Under the pieces are notes generated by a model. The model searched no databases and was not told the DNA's origin. It saw nothing but the letters and a program-made list of their open reading frames with translations. Positions 1-6,084 of a stretch of DNA of 10,511 nucleotides are shown here, in pieces (position 1 is the stretch's first letter; the number at the start of each line of letters is the position of its first letter). A program made the position numbers and the translations under genes. The DNA comes from a bacterium (GTDB lineage: Bacteria > Spirochaetota > UBA4802 > UBA5550): contig JAAENB010001101.1 of assembly GCA_024224995.1 (NCBI GenBank), positions 1 through 10,511 of the forward strand, read 5' to 3'.

Positions 1-1
1 T

Positions 2-125
2 AGGCATAATTTACATTCCGAACTACGTTTTTCGGTATATTAAGACACGACCGACCCTGTATAGCGGGGTGCGACCCCTGCGAGGGGAAAAAATACGTCA
101 GAAACTAAATAGTATTGCGATCTGC
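2..125 (+). repeat. Dispersed repeat, copy 1 (direct repeat of 10339-10444)
   Basis: Bases 3-68 match 10340-10405 at 61 of 66 positions, and 85-125 match 10404-10444 at 35 of 41. Between the two blocks this copy carries 18 extra bases that form two alternative hairpins (66-78 and 75-87). The conserved block holds a small inverted repeat, TCGGT (32-36) with ACCGA (50-54). The repeat probably continues left of the window, because the other copy is preceded by a further module. No open reading frame in it looks coding. It behaves like a dispersed intergenic element; the family is not one I can name. Confidence 0.85.
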
Positions 126-336
126 TTCCAGGCCCGCTCACCTGCACAATTTAGTTTCTTGAGAGCCACAAGGCAACACATATGGGGGAGGGTGAAGCAG
201 AGCAAAAGCAGTTACCCAATTCGCGAAGAAGTTTACCGAGAGCATCAGGGCAGCGGTAAATATTTCTTGACAGACTTCTCTAAATATGCTTAAATGCGAT
301 GTATTCGTTTAATATACTGGCGGGGAAGAACCAGGA
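126..336. other. Intergenic region, non-coding, with two inverted repeats
   Basis: This stretch upstream of the STAS gene has no convincing gene: the one short plus-strand reading frame (69-293) starts inside the dispersed repeat and has no family resemblance. Two perfect inverted repeats are visible. AGAAACTAAAT at 100-110 pairs with 149-159 across a 38-base loop, and TTTACCG at 232-238 pairs with 254-260 across 15 bases. Neither is followed by a clear T-tract. The right end holds a candidate promoter. Confidence 0.5.
267..295 (+). promoter_or_regulatory. Candidate sigma70 promoter for the STAS gene
   Basis: A perfect -35 TTGACA (267-272) is followed 17 bases later by TTAAAT (290-295), which matches four of six -10 consensus bases. 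Transcription would start near 302, leaving a leader of about 35 bases before the ATG at 337. Confidence 0.45.
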
Positions 337-717
337 ATGAAATTTATTGTTGAAATTATAAAACCCACAAGATCAAGCAAGGAGTTTGATAAATATATTT
401 TTAAGATCTCTCCGGAGAATAATCTCGACTCCAATAATATAGATGAATTTGAATTTATCCTGGTTTCTACAATAGAAGGCGGGGTAAAAAAAATAATTAT
501 CGATATAGAAGAATTGAATTATATCGACAGTTATGCCATAGGAAAATTGATAAATATCACCAAAAAGATACGCCAGGTCGGAGGAGAGCTGGCAATTACC
601 CGGTACTCCAGCAGCATTTATAACATTGTCCGCATCATCAATATGGAAAAATATATCAAATTTTTTCCCACCAATGACGAGGGAGTTGAATTCCTTTATT
701 CACTGGAAGAGGACTAA
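337..717 (+). CDS. STAS-domain protein (anti-anti-sigma factor-like)
   Basis: This 126-residue protein is essentially one STAS domain of the SpoIIAA/anti-sigma-antagonist type. The beta strand KKIIIDIEELNYID (51-64) leads into D64-S65, where SpoIIAA has the aspartate and the serine phosphorylated by its partner kinase. Next comes an amphipathic helix, then GGELAI (82-87), and a C-terminal helix ending in FFPTNDEGVEFL, which matches the usual end of these domains. Known members relieve an anti-sigma factor or act in phosphorylation-based partner switches. No kinase or phosphatase partner is encoded in the window, so its partner must lie elsewhere. The ATG at 337 is preceded by GGGGAAG (322-328). 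Codons are markedly AT-rich compared with later genes. A structural STAS role without phosphorylation is also possible. Confidence 0.85.
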   Translation: MKFIVEIIKPTRSSKEFDKYIFKISPENNLDSNNIDEFEFILVSTIEGGVKKIIIDIEELNYIDSYAIGKLINITKKIRQVGGELAITRYSSSIYNIVRIINMEKYIKFFPTNDEGVEFLYSLEED

Positions 718-804
718 TTTTTTTTCAAAAACAGCCCAATTCCTCAAAAAATCACAACTTTTTTTATAATAAAAGAATTGATTTAAGAAAAGAAAGGTTG
801 TAGA

Positions 805-1503
805 GTGGCTGGTATGGGATCGAGTAGAAATAAAAAATCCGTGAATATAGTGACAATGATCGTGTTGGGGTTGTTGTGCGTGCCGATAATTTTTTTCTGG
901 GACACAAGGTTTGTGTATCCTTTGAAAATATTCGTAGTGCTGCTTCATGAGATCAGTCATGGGCTGGCGGCCGTACTTACGGGCGGAACAATCGTGAAAA
1001 TTCAAATCAACCAGAACCAGGGCGGGGTTTGTTATACGCAGGGAGGAGCCCGTGCTCTTATCTTGACAGCCGGTTACCTGGGCAGTATGCTCTGGGGCGG
1101 ACTCATTTTGGCGGCGGCAGCCAGGACCAATTGGGACAAATATATCTCGGGAATAATCGGTGCGGCAGTGCTTGCTGTAACGGTAATCTTTATAGACAAT
1201 CAATTCGGGTTAATTTACGGAATCGCCTTTGGCGTGGGCATGATGGCCCTGGGCAAGTTCGCGCCGGTGGTGGTGAATGATTTTGTATTAAAGCTCATTG
1301 GCCTCACCAGTATTCTTTATGCCATTATTGACATTAAAGATGACCTCATTAGCAGGGATATTCCAACATCGGACGCGGCGGTTTTCGCGAAAGAATATTT
1401 CGGCACCTCCGAACTCTGGGGCGTCATCTGGATAATTATCGCCATAATCATGGCATTCTTTTTTCTGCGAATATCATCAAAAGGCGAACCCGGGAGTTCC
1501 TGA
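805..1503 (+). CDS. M50B-like membrane zinc metalloprotease
   Basis: A 232-residue polytopic membrane protein with about six to seven hydrophobic segments. The zinc-protease motif HEISH (residues 48-52) sits at the end of a membrane segment. It is followed by a glycine-rich stretch (GGV..TQGGAR, 73-83) and AGYLGS (89-94), the arrangement seen in the peptidase M50B-like family, distant relatives of site-2 proteases. D176 in YAIIDIKDD is a candidate third metal ligand (inference). Substrate is unknown; family members are thought to be intramembrane proteases. The GTG at 805 is chosen as start because AGAAAGG (791-797) lies 7 bases upstream; an ATG at 814 has no good ribosome site. An 87-base gap separates it from the STAS gene and contains TATAAT (765-770) without a convincing -35, so co-transcription with STAS is possible. 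Confidence 0.85.
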   Translation: MAGMGSSRNKKSVNIVTMIVLGLLCVPIIFFWDTRFVYPLKIFVVLLHEISHGLAAVLTGGTIVKIQINQNQGGVCYTQGGARALILTAGYLGSMLWGGLILAAAARTNWDKYISGIIGAAVLAVTVIFIDNQFGLIYGIAFGVGMMALGKFAPVVVNDFVLKLIGLTSILYAIIDIKDDLISRDIPTSDAAVFAKEYFGTSELWGVIWIIIAIIMAFFFLRISSKGEPGSS

Positions 1504-1507
1504 TACT

Positions 1508-1570
1508 GGTGCAAGGAAAAAGGCGAAAGGCGAAAGAAAAACCTTCAAACTTCAAACTTCAAACTTTTTT
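1508..1570. repeat. Heptad repeat patch between convergent genes
   Basis: Nine consecutive 7-base units fill the gap between the two convergent stop codons. GGCGAAA occurs at 1522 and 1529 after two related G-initiated units (1508, 1515). CTTCAAA occurs at 1543, 1550 and 1557, followed by a T-rich unit that ends exactly at the dacB stop codon (1571-1573, read on the minus strand). The left half is purine-rich and the right half starts each unit with C. The periodicity is visible directly; function is unknown. Confidence 0.85.
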
Positions 1571-3196
1571 TCACAACTCAGCAATCCACCTGGTAATAAT
1601 CGTATCCATGGTTTTCTTGCTTTTATATCCCCAGTAGTATACCCCTTTCATGGCTTTTTTGCCCCGCCTTTCGGGATTCCGGTCGAATTTATCTCTTCTG
1701 TTAAAATGGGAAACAAAAAAGACAAAGGCCATTTTTTTATTCGATTTTGTAAAGAAATAGCCGGCCAGAGAAATGGCATAATTGATGCCGCCGGTTTTTG
1801 CCCATACGTGAAAAGCAGAGTTCGGGTAATTGAGCCTGCGCATAAGAGACCACTTCCACCCGGAAATAGGAAGATAGGAGAGATAGCTCTTAGGGTACTC
1901 AACACCGGGTTCGGCGTATGTTTTGCTTTCGGCAAAAAGGAGAATTGCCAGAAGCTGTTCCGGGCTCATGCGGTTTTTGCTGGTAAGGCCCGAACCGTTT
2001 TTAAGATAGAACCCGTCCCAGTTGATCTGTTTTAGATGAGACGCGAAATATGAGGAAAGAGCATATCCCGATTCTTCAAAGTTCAGGACCTTTCCCGTAA
2101 GGTGTTTGGCAGTTTGAAGGTATATGAGTTCAGCCATGAGATTGTTGCTGTAGGTTAAGGTGGTATCAATCAATTCTTTCAGGGGCCTGCTGTGATGGGT
2201 ATGCACAATTGTATGGTTATCGGGCATAATTCCTTCCCCGGGCTTGCTGATAATAATATCATTCATGCGGCATATTTTAGCAAACATAAGAGCAGTATAG
2301 AGCCCGGCGTCTTTAACCGGAAGCCTGCCCCTGCCTTTTTTGTCAATTTCAGGAGAGAGCTGCCAGGAGTCGAGCCCGCCCTGACTTTTATACGCGAATT
2401 TGATATTTTCTTTCAGTTCTTTTCCCGATTGAGCAATCTTGTTGATGGGCAGGTCAGGGGTAAGGAAGATATCCATTTTTACAAGGTTTTTATCACCCTT
2501 TTTTCCGTCTTTTTTAAGAATCTTTTTTTTAATTTTTCCTTTGAGATATTTTTTATTTGGTTCCCAATGGGCAAATATGGTATTATAGTCAAGGGACAGG
2601 GCGCTGAGACCGGAGTTGTAAGAAACATCCTCATCCATGTCGTCATCGATCATTTTAACGGTGAGGAGGCCGCTTTCGTCGTAAAAAAAGCGGCCGTCAA
2701 TTTTGTGGACCCCTCTTTTTTTAAGCGTGTTAATAATATTCTGAAGATCGGCAACAGTAAGCAGGGGGTCACCGCCTCCTTTGAGATACAGGTCGCCCTT
2801 GATAACGCCATGTTTAATTTTGCCGGTATGTCCCAGGTAGGTTTTAAACCGGAAATTCGAGCCAAGAAGATTAAGGGCAGCCACTGTTGTAGGGATCTTT
2901 GTAGTGGAAGCAGGGATGAATACTTTATGGTTGTTGTGCTTGCGAACAACGATCTTTTTTTCCATATCATACACAATATACCCAATATTTTCAGGAGGAA
3001 CCCCATAGGCTTTAATCGTATTAGCTTCCATTATGGGATTTTCCGGAATTTCATGCTCTATAAGGGAGTCGGAAAGTATGCTTTTGGGATAGGTGATGAT
3101 AATGGGGGTCTCTTCTTCCGTGGAGAAAAGCCCGCATCCCGGAAGAATAAAAAGCAGCAGCAGGGAATACATTTTGAGTCCGCTTAGACGTAACAT
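1571..3196 (-). CDS. dacB: D-Ala-D-Ala carboxypeptidase/endopeptidase, PBP4 type, lipoprotein
   Basis: This 541-residue protein belongs to peptidase family S13, which trims or cleaves peptidoglycan peptides in the periplasm. All three penicillin-binding motifs are present: SxxK as STTK (97-100), SxN as SNN (350-352) and KTG (467-469). GGGDP (140-144) is typical of the family. The N-terminus has two basic residues, a hydrophobic run and LPGC with the lipidated Cys at 21, so the enzyme is probably anchored as a lipoprotein; proline before the glycine is unusual for a lipobox. The frame stays open upstream to 3310, but the start at 3196 has AGAGG (3206-3210) 9 bases before it and puts the signal peptide at the N-terminus. 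A lysine-rich insert lies at about 213-240. It is longer than E. coli PBP4 (477). It converges on the M50B-like gene. Confidence 0.93.
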   Translation of the reverse strand: MLRLSGLKMYSLLLLFILPGCGLFSTEEETPIIITYPKSILSDSLIEHEIPENPIMEANTIKAYGVPPENIGYIVYDMEKKIVVRKHNNHKVFIPASTTKIPTTVAALNLLGSNFRFKTYLGHTGKIKHGVIKGDLYLKGGGDPLLTVADLQNIINTLKKRGVHKIDGRFFYDESGLLTVKMIDDDMDEDVSYNSGLSALSLDYNTIFAHWEPNKKYLKGKIKKKILKKDGKKGDKNLVKMDIFLTPDLPINKIAQSGKELKENIKFAYKSQGGLDSWQLSPEIDKKGRGRLPVKDAGLYTALMFAKICRMNDIIISKPGEGIMPDNHTIVHTHHSRPLKELIDTTLTYSNNLMAELIYLQTAKHLTGKVLNFEESGYALSSYFASHLKQINWDGFYLKNGSGLTSKNRMSPEQLLAILLFAESKTYAEPGVEYPKSYLSYLPISGWKWSLMRRLNYPNSAFHVWAKTGGINYAISLAGYFFTKSNKKMAFVFFVSHFNRRDKFDRNPERRGKKAMKGVYYWGYKSKKTMDTIITRWIAEL

Positions 3197-3238
3197 CGTA
3201 AGATACCTCTTGTTTGATGTGGGAGATTTGACGTGTAT

Positions 3239-3267
3239 AAAATACATGATTCTGTATATAAAATCAA
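3239..3267 (-). promoter_or_regulatory. Candidate dacB promoter with overlapping inverted repeat
   Basis: On the minus strand, TTGATT (3267-3262) is followed after 17 bases by TATTTT (3244-3239), giving a leader of about 35 bases before the ATG at 3196. The perfect inverted repeat TGTAT-AAA-ATACA (3234-3246) covers this -10 element and could be an operator; no regulator is identified. Confidence 0.4.
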
Positions 3268-3300
3268 GAAAAAAGTCATTTTTTTTGAATATTTTTTGCA

Positions 3301-3312
3301 ATATGTACATAT
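3301..3312. promoter_or_regulatory. 12-base palindrome in divergent intergenic region
   Basis: ATATGTACATAT is a perfect palindrome between the divergent dacB and TrkA-N genes, upstream of the candidate dacB -35. The position suits a protein-binding site, but it is AT-rich and could be chance. Confidence 0.25.
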
Positions 3313-3400
3313 GTTTACAGGGGGACTCATTAAGCTAAGAAAGTCGGCATTGTTCCCGGTGTGTTGATATTACCGGTTCCTCCTTCGCAGCTTTTTTCTA

Positions 3401-3429
3401 TTGACGTATTTTAAAACCCGGGCTAATTT
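3401..3429 (+). promoter_or_regulatory. Candidate promoter of the TrkA-N gene
   Basis: TTGACG (3401-3406) is followed after 17 bases by TAATTT (3424-3429), a weak -10 (three of six). If used, transcription would begin at about 3436, the first base of the ATG, giving a leaderless message. This agrees with the lack of any Shine-Dalgarno site before that ATG. Confidence 0.35.
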
Positions 3430-3435
3430 TTGACT

Positions 3436-4662
3436 ATGAAGAATGCGTTTAAATCAAAAATCCATATTAGCGCGTGGGTCGGGTCAATAGCCCTGGTGAT
3501 AATAACCGGGCTCTATTATATCCCTCATGAATATGAACAGCTTACGTTCTGGGAGACCATGTACTGTATTATGCGCCTTTTTGTTTTTGAGCGCGATCTT
3601 GCTGCTTTCCCCAGGGCCTGGCCTCTTATTGCTGTCTATTTTGCCGCTCCCCTCATTACCCTGTCGGCCCTTGGTACCTTTCTTTCCTATTTGCTGCGTT
3701 CCTCCCCGGGGCTGCGCGCGCGGTGGATGTCCGGTCACGTCATTATTTGCGGGGTCGGGGGAATCGGGAAGATTCTCGCGGGCGCGCTCCGGGAGAACGG
3801 AATAACGGTTATTGGTATTGACAATGGCAATGCCGAAGAGTTTTCCCATTGGGCGGTGAAGAATAAGGTTTCAATGATATACGGAGATTTTCTTACCCCC
3901 GGGAACTTAAAGAGAGCCGGAGCCTTTAAAGCCCGGTCTGTTATATTCGCCTGCGGCAGTGACCTGGCAAATATTGAAGGGGCTTTTGCCGCGTATGAGC
4001 TCCTGAAAAAAAAAGAGGGCCCCGTGCGCTTAATATGGTCCCATATTGCCGATGACAGGCTGGCCGACACGCTGCGCGAAGCTGTGCAGACTGAAGGTTC
4101 CATTGGTATCCGTTTTTTCGATACCTACCAGATTGCCGCGGTCCGTATGATTAACGGCTACCTGGATACTGCTATCGTAAATAATAATAAAGAATATAAT
4201 ATTACGGGCTTTGGAAAATTCGGCAGTGATCTCCTGGAAGTTCTGGTTCAGAGCCTGGGCCGTGAAAGTGATTACAAAATCCGGGTTTTCGACAAACAGG
4301 ATAAAAGCGGACCGGTAAATCGCCTGGCCCGTTTTCTTTCTGTTGAGGACCGGGTTAAATTTATCCAAAAAGATATACGGGATATTGAGGATACCGGCAA
4401 TAGCCGGGGGATATATTTTCTCTCTACCGATGATGACCTGGGGAATTTAACCCTTGCCTTAATGCTTTCCGCTCGTTTCCGTAAAACATATATCTTTGTA
4501 CGCATGGCCCACTGGCCCCTTCATTCGGTCGCGGAGCATATTGGCGACACCCGGGGAATTGTCTTTGTCAATATTAATGATCTCATCTCCCACGGGCTTC
4601 AAGCCCTGCCCGGGATATTTGAACCCGCCCGGGAGGTAGATCTTAAGCGGATCAAAAAATAG
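3436..4662 (+). CDS. Two-TM protein with tandem TrkA-N (RCK-like) Rossmann domains
   Basis: The 408-residue protein has two N-terminal membrane segments (about 10-28 and 62-88) and then two nucleotide-binding domains. The first begins HVIICGVGGIG (GxGxxG at 106-111) with D129 at the end of the second strand, where NAD-binding folds hold the ribose. The second begins ITGFGKFG (GxGxxG at 258-263) with D286 in the equivalent place. This resembles the cytoplasmic regulatory part of Kef/Trk/Kch potassium systems. However, the segment between the TMs has no TxGYG selectivity filter, so it is not an obvious K+ channel by itself; it may gate or sense for a partner membrane protein (inference). TTG at 3430 is an alternative start two codons upstream. 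Codons are GC-richer than in the neighbouring dacB and STAS genes. It is transcribed divergently from dacB. Confidence 0.82.
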   Translation: MKNAFKSKIHISAWVGSIALVIITGLYYIPHEYEQLTFWETMYCIMRLFVFERDLAAFPRAWPLIAVYFAAPLITLSALGTFLSYLLRSSPGLRARWMSGHVIICGVGGIGKILAGALRENGITVIGIDNGNAEEFSHWAVKNKVSMIYGDFLTPGNLKRAGAFKARSVIFACGSDLANIEGAFAAYELLKKKEGPVRLIWSHIADDRLADTLREAVQTEGSIGIRFFDTYQIAAVRMINGYLDTAIVNNNKEYNITGFGKFGSDLLEVLVQSLGRESDYKIRVFDKQDKSGPVNRLARFLSVEDRVKFIQKDIRDIEDTGNSRGIYFLSTDDDLGNLTLALMLSARFRKTYIFVRMAHWPLHSVAEHIGDTRGIVFVNINDLISHGLQALPGIFEPAREVDLKRIKK

Positions 4663-4838
4663 GAACGGGATCATGGGGCGGGAATAGACTGTGCTATACA
4701 TCTGTAGTGTTTTTCATGCTTTTTTACGCTTTTTCAAGCAGAGCTCATGCTGTAAAGTATATTTTTTCGCTCGATACGCGAATTTCCCGGATTTTACTGT
4801 TGTTCATTGCTCTACAGTTAGCGTTCATTCCGATTGTA
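4663..4838. other. Intergenic region, no gene recognised
   Basis: Between the TrkA-N stop and the next promoter I see AT-rich sequence with several T-runs but no strong hairpin and no conserved RNA. A short plus-strand frame (4691-4882) is cysteine- and phenylalanine-rich from T-runs, lacks a ribosome site and is not credible as a gene. Confidence 0.4.
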
Positions 4839-4867
4839 TTGACGATAGAGAATTAGGGTATTATATT
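4839..4867 (+). promoter_or_regulatory. Sigma70-like promoter of the cysteine-rich protein gene
   Basis: TTGACG (4839-4844), a 17-base spacer and TATATT (4862-4867) match five of six consensus bases each. The start of transcription would be near 4874, giving a purine-rich leader of about 49 bases that ends in the GAGG site. A perfect TATAAT at 4871-4876 has no matching -35. Confidence 0.6.
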
Positions 4868-4922
4868 GGTTATAATTGGTAAAAATGAAGAAAATAGAAA
4901 AAAAAAGAAAATCGAGGAAACA

Positions 4923-5468
4923 ATGTCTTACTTACACACAGATAATGATTTACTACAAAACCACTTTGTTCATAAAACTCCGGATAAAATAACCCGGATA
5001 TTGTATACCGAATCCGATGTTGAAAATAGACTGGATGAGGGGCATTCTCCCCTTGACATCAGTATTGAGAAATGGGAACGGATTCTGGAAGCCTATGAAT
5101 ATATCAGCACGCGATATTCTCCTACGGGTTTTTATAAGGACCTGTTAAGCGGTCTTGGCCACGGAACCTGTGCCCTCTGTGTTGATTCTCTAGCCCGGTA
5201 TGAAAAAGAATACGGCTCTGCCGAATGTAATAGTGATAAATGTTCAATGTGCCCGTTATCCGTAAAAGAAACCTGCGCGCACAGGAACAGTACTTACGCG
5301 GCAATTAAAGACTTTCTGGACACCAACAAACCTGCCGGGTTATTTGGAGATCCCATGCACGAACGGGACCTGCTGCATGAAAAACTGGGCGAATATATCA
5401 GAAGAATGGTCCAGATGTTATATAGCCTGAGACATGAAAAAAGAAGTGAGTCTGCTTTAGTTAACTAG
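4923..5468 (+). CDS. Cysteine-rich protein of unknown function, putative metal-binding
   Basis: I do not recognise a named family for this 181-residue soluble protein. Its central feature is a six-cysteine cluster: CxxC at 83/86 (CALC), then C102, C107, C110 (CSMCP) and C118. The spacing, with proline after the second pair, suggests a small zinc or possibly iron-sulfur site; this is inference. The flanks are helical and charged: IEKWERILEAYEYI (48-61) before the cluster and HEKLGEYIRRMVQMLYSLRHE (152-172) after it. There is no signal peptide or membrane segment. The ATG at 4923 follows GAGG (4914-4917) with a 5-base gap; the frame extends upstream to 4866 but that part is a lysine-rich read-through of the leader. 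It has its own promoter and is followed by 96 AT-rich bases. Confidence 0.8.
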   Translation: MSYLHTDNDLLQNHFVHKTPDKITRILYTESDVENRLDEGHSPLDISIEKWERILEAYEYISTRYSPTGFYKDLLSGLGHGTCALCVDSLARYEKEYGSAECNSDKCSMCPLSVKETCAHRNSTYAAIKDFLDTNKPAGLFGDPMHERDLLHEKLGEYIRRMVQMLYSLRHEKRSESALVN

Positions 5469-5564
5469 ATCTTTAAATTATTTTAAAATTATTCTGAAAA
5501 ACAGTTGCTTAAATACATCAGTATGACCAGGTTAAGCTATTAAACGCAACCGGAGATACGTATT

Positions 5565-5975
5565 ATGGCAGTTGAAATTAAATCGACATATATTGGCAAG
5601 CTTTCCGTTAAAAATATTCATGGGCCTTCGGGCTCAGAGGTCACTACGACTGCTCCCCTTGACAACGGCGGTACTGGTGAGTTTTTTTCACCCACAGATC
5701 TTCTGGCCGCTTCCCTGGGTTCCTGTATGCTCACTATCATGGGAAAAGTGGCAGAGCGGAACGGGATCGATTTTTCCGGTGCTTCCGTTTCCGTTGAAAA
5801 GCATATGACCGACAAGCCCAGAAGGGTGCAAAAACTGGTTGTAGGGTTTTCTCTCTCATGGGAATATTCGGAAAACGATAGAAGAAAAATAGAAGCTGCC
5901 GCAAAAACCTGCCCTGTCGCCCACAGCATTCATCCCGACATTGAGGTTGATATCAGCTTTCGGTATGAAAAATAA
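5565..5975 (+). CDS. OsmC family protein (thiol peroxidase/hydroperoxide reductase fold)
   Basis: The 136-residue length and layout match the OsmC/Ohr superfamily, whose members reduce organic hydroperoxides with a pair of cysteines in a dimer with shared active sites. The first cysteine is C54 in SPTDLLAASLGSCM (42-55), on the long central helix; the second is C116 in KTCPVAHSIHP (114-124). Both signature segments are intact, so activity is expected. The TCPVAHS form points to the general OsmC/YhfA-like side rather than Ohr, and the physiological substrate is not predictable. It is cytosolic, with no signal peptide. GGAG (5552-5555) precedes the ATG by 9 bases. No clear promoter is seen in the 96-base gap from the cysteine-rich gene, so read-through from that gene is possible. 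Confidence 0.92.
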   Translation: MAVEIKSTYIGKLSVKNIHGPSGSEVTTTAPLDNGGTGEFFSPTDLLAASLGSCMLTIMGKVAERNGIDFSGASVSVEKHMTDKPRRVQKLVVGFSLSWEYSENDRRKIEAAAKTCPVAHSIHPDIEVDISFRYEK

Positions 5976-6022
5976 GCTATATTCAATTTCACTATAAAAT
6001 TTAAAATATTTTTTTTTATTTA

Positions 6023-6051
6023 TTGAATTAATTTCAAAAGCCCTTTATACT
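6023..6051 (+). promoter_or_regulatory. Candidate promoter of the zinc-ribbon gene
   Basis: TTGAAT (6023-6028), 17 bases, then TATACT (6046-6051, five of six). A start near 6058 leaves a short leader holding GGAGG (6076-6080). The -35 overlaps a TTGAA...TTCAA inverted repeat (6023-6037). An alternative pair, TTTATA/TATAAA (6044-6049/6067-6072), would start transcription inside the ribosome site and is less likely. Confidence 0.45.
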
Positions 6052-6084
6052 TTTGTCAACTGTCTGTATAAAAATGGAGGGCCT

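Noticed and set aside
69..293. 74-codon frame over the left repeat
   Set aside because: It begins inside the dispersed repeat, has no ribosome site and no recognisable protein features.
700..1203. 167-codon minus-strand frame opposite the M50B-like gene
   Set aside because: The plus-strand protein carries HEISH and membrane segments; the antisense product has no family features.
2192..3187. 331-codon open frame on the plus strand antisense to dacB
   Set aside because: It lies entirely within dacB, whose three active-site motifs are intact; the product is phenylalanine-rich with no domain, as expected of a mirror frame.
3197..3310. N-terminal extension of dacB to 3310
   Set aside because: It would bury the lipoprotein signal peptide, lacks a good ribosome site and contains the candidate promoter.
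3436..4662. Potassium channel of the Kch type
   Set aside because: No TxGYG selectivity filter is present between the two membrane segments.
4691..4882. 63-codon plus-strand frame after the TrkA-N gene
   Set aside because: It covers the next gene's promoter, lacks a ribosome site and its composition follows T-runs.
5471..5495. AT-rich palindrome ATTTTAAAAT after the cysteine-rich gene as a terminator
   Set aside because: The stem is only A-T pairs and no T-tract follows; too weak to call.
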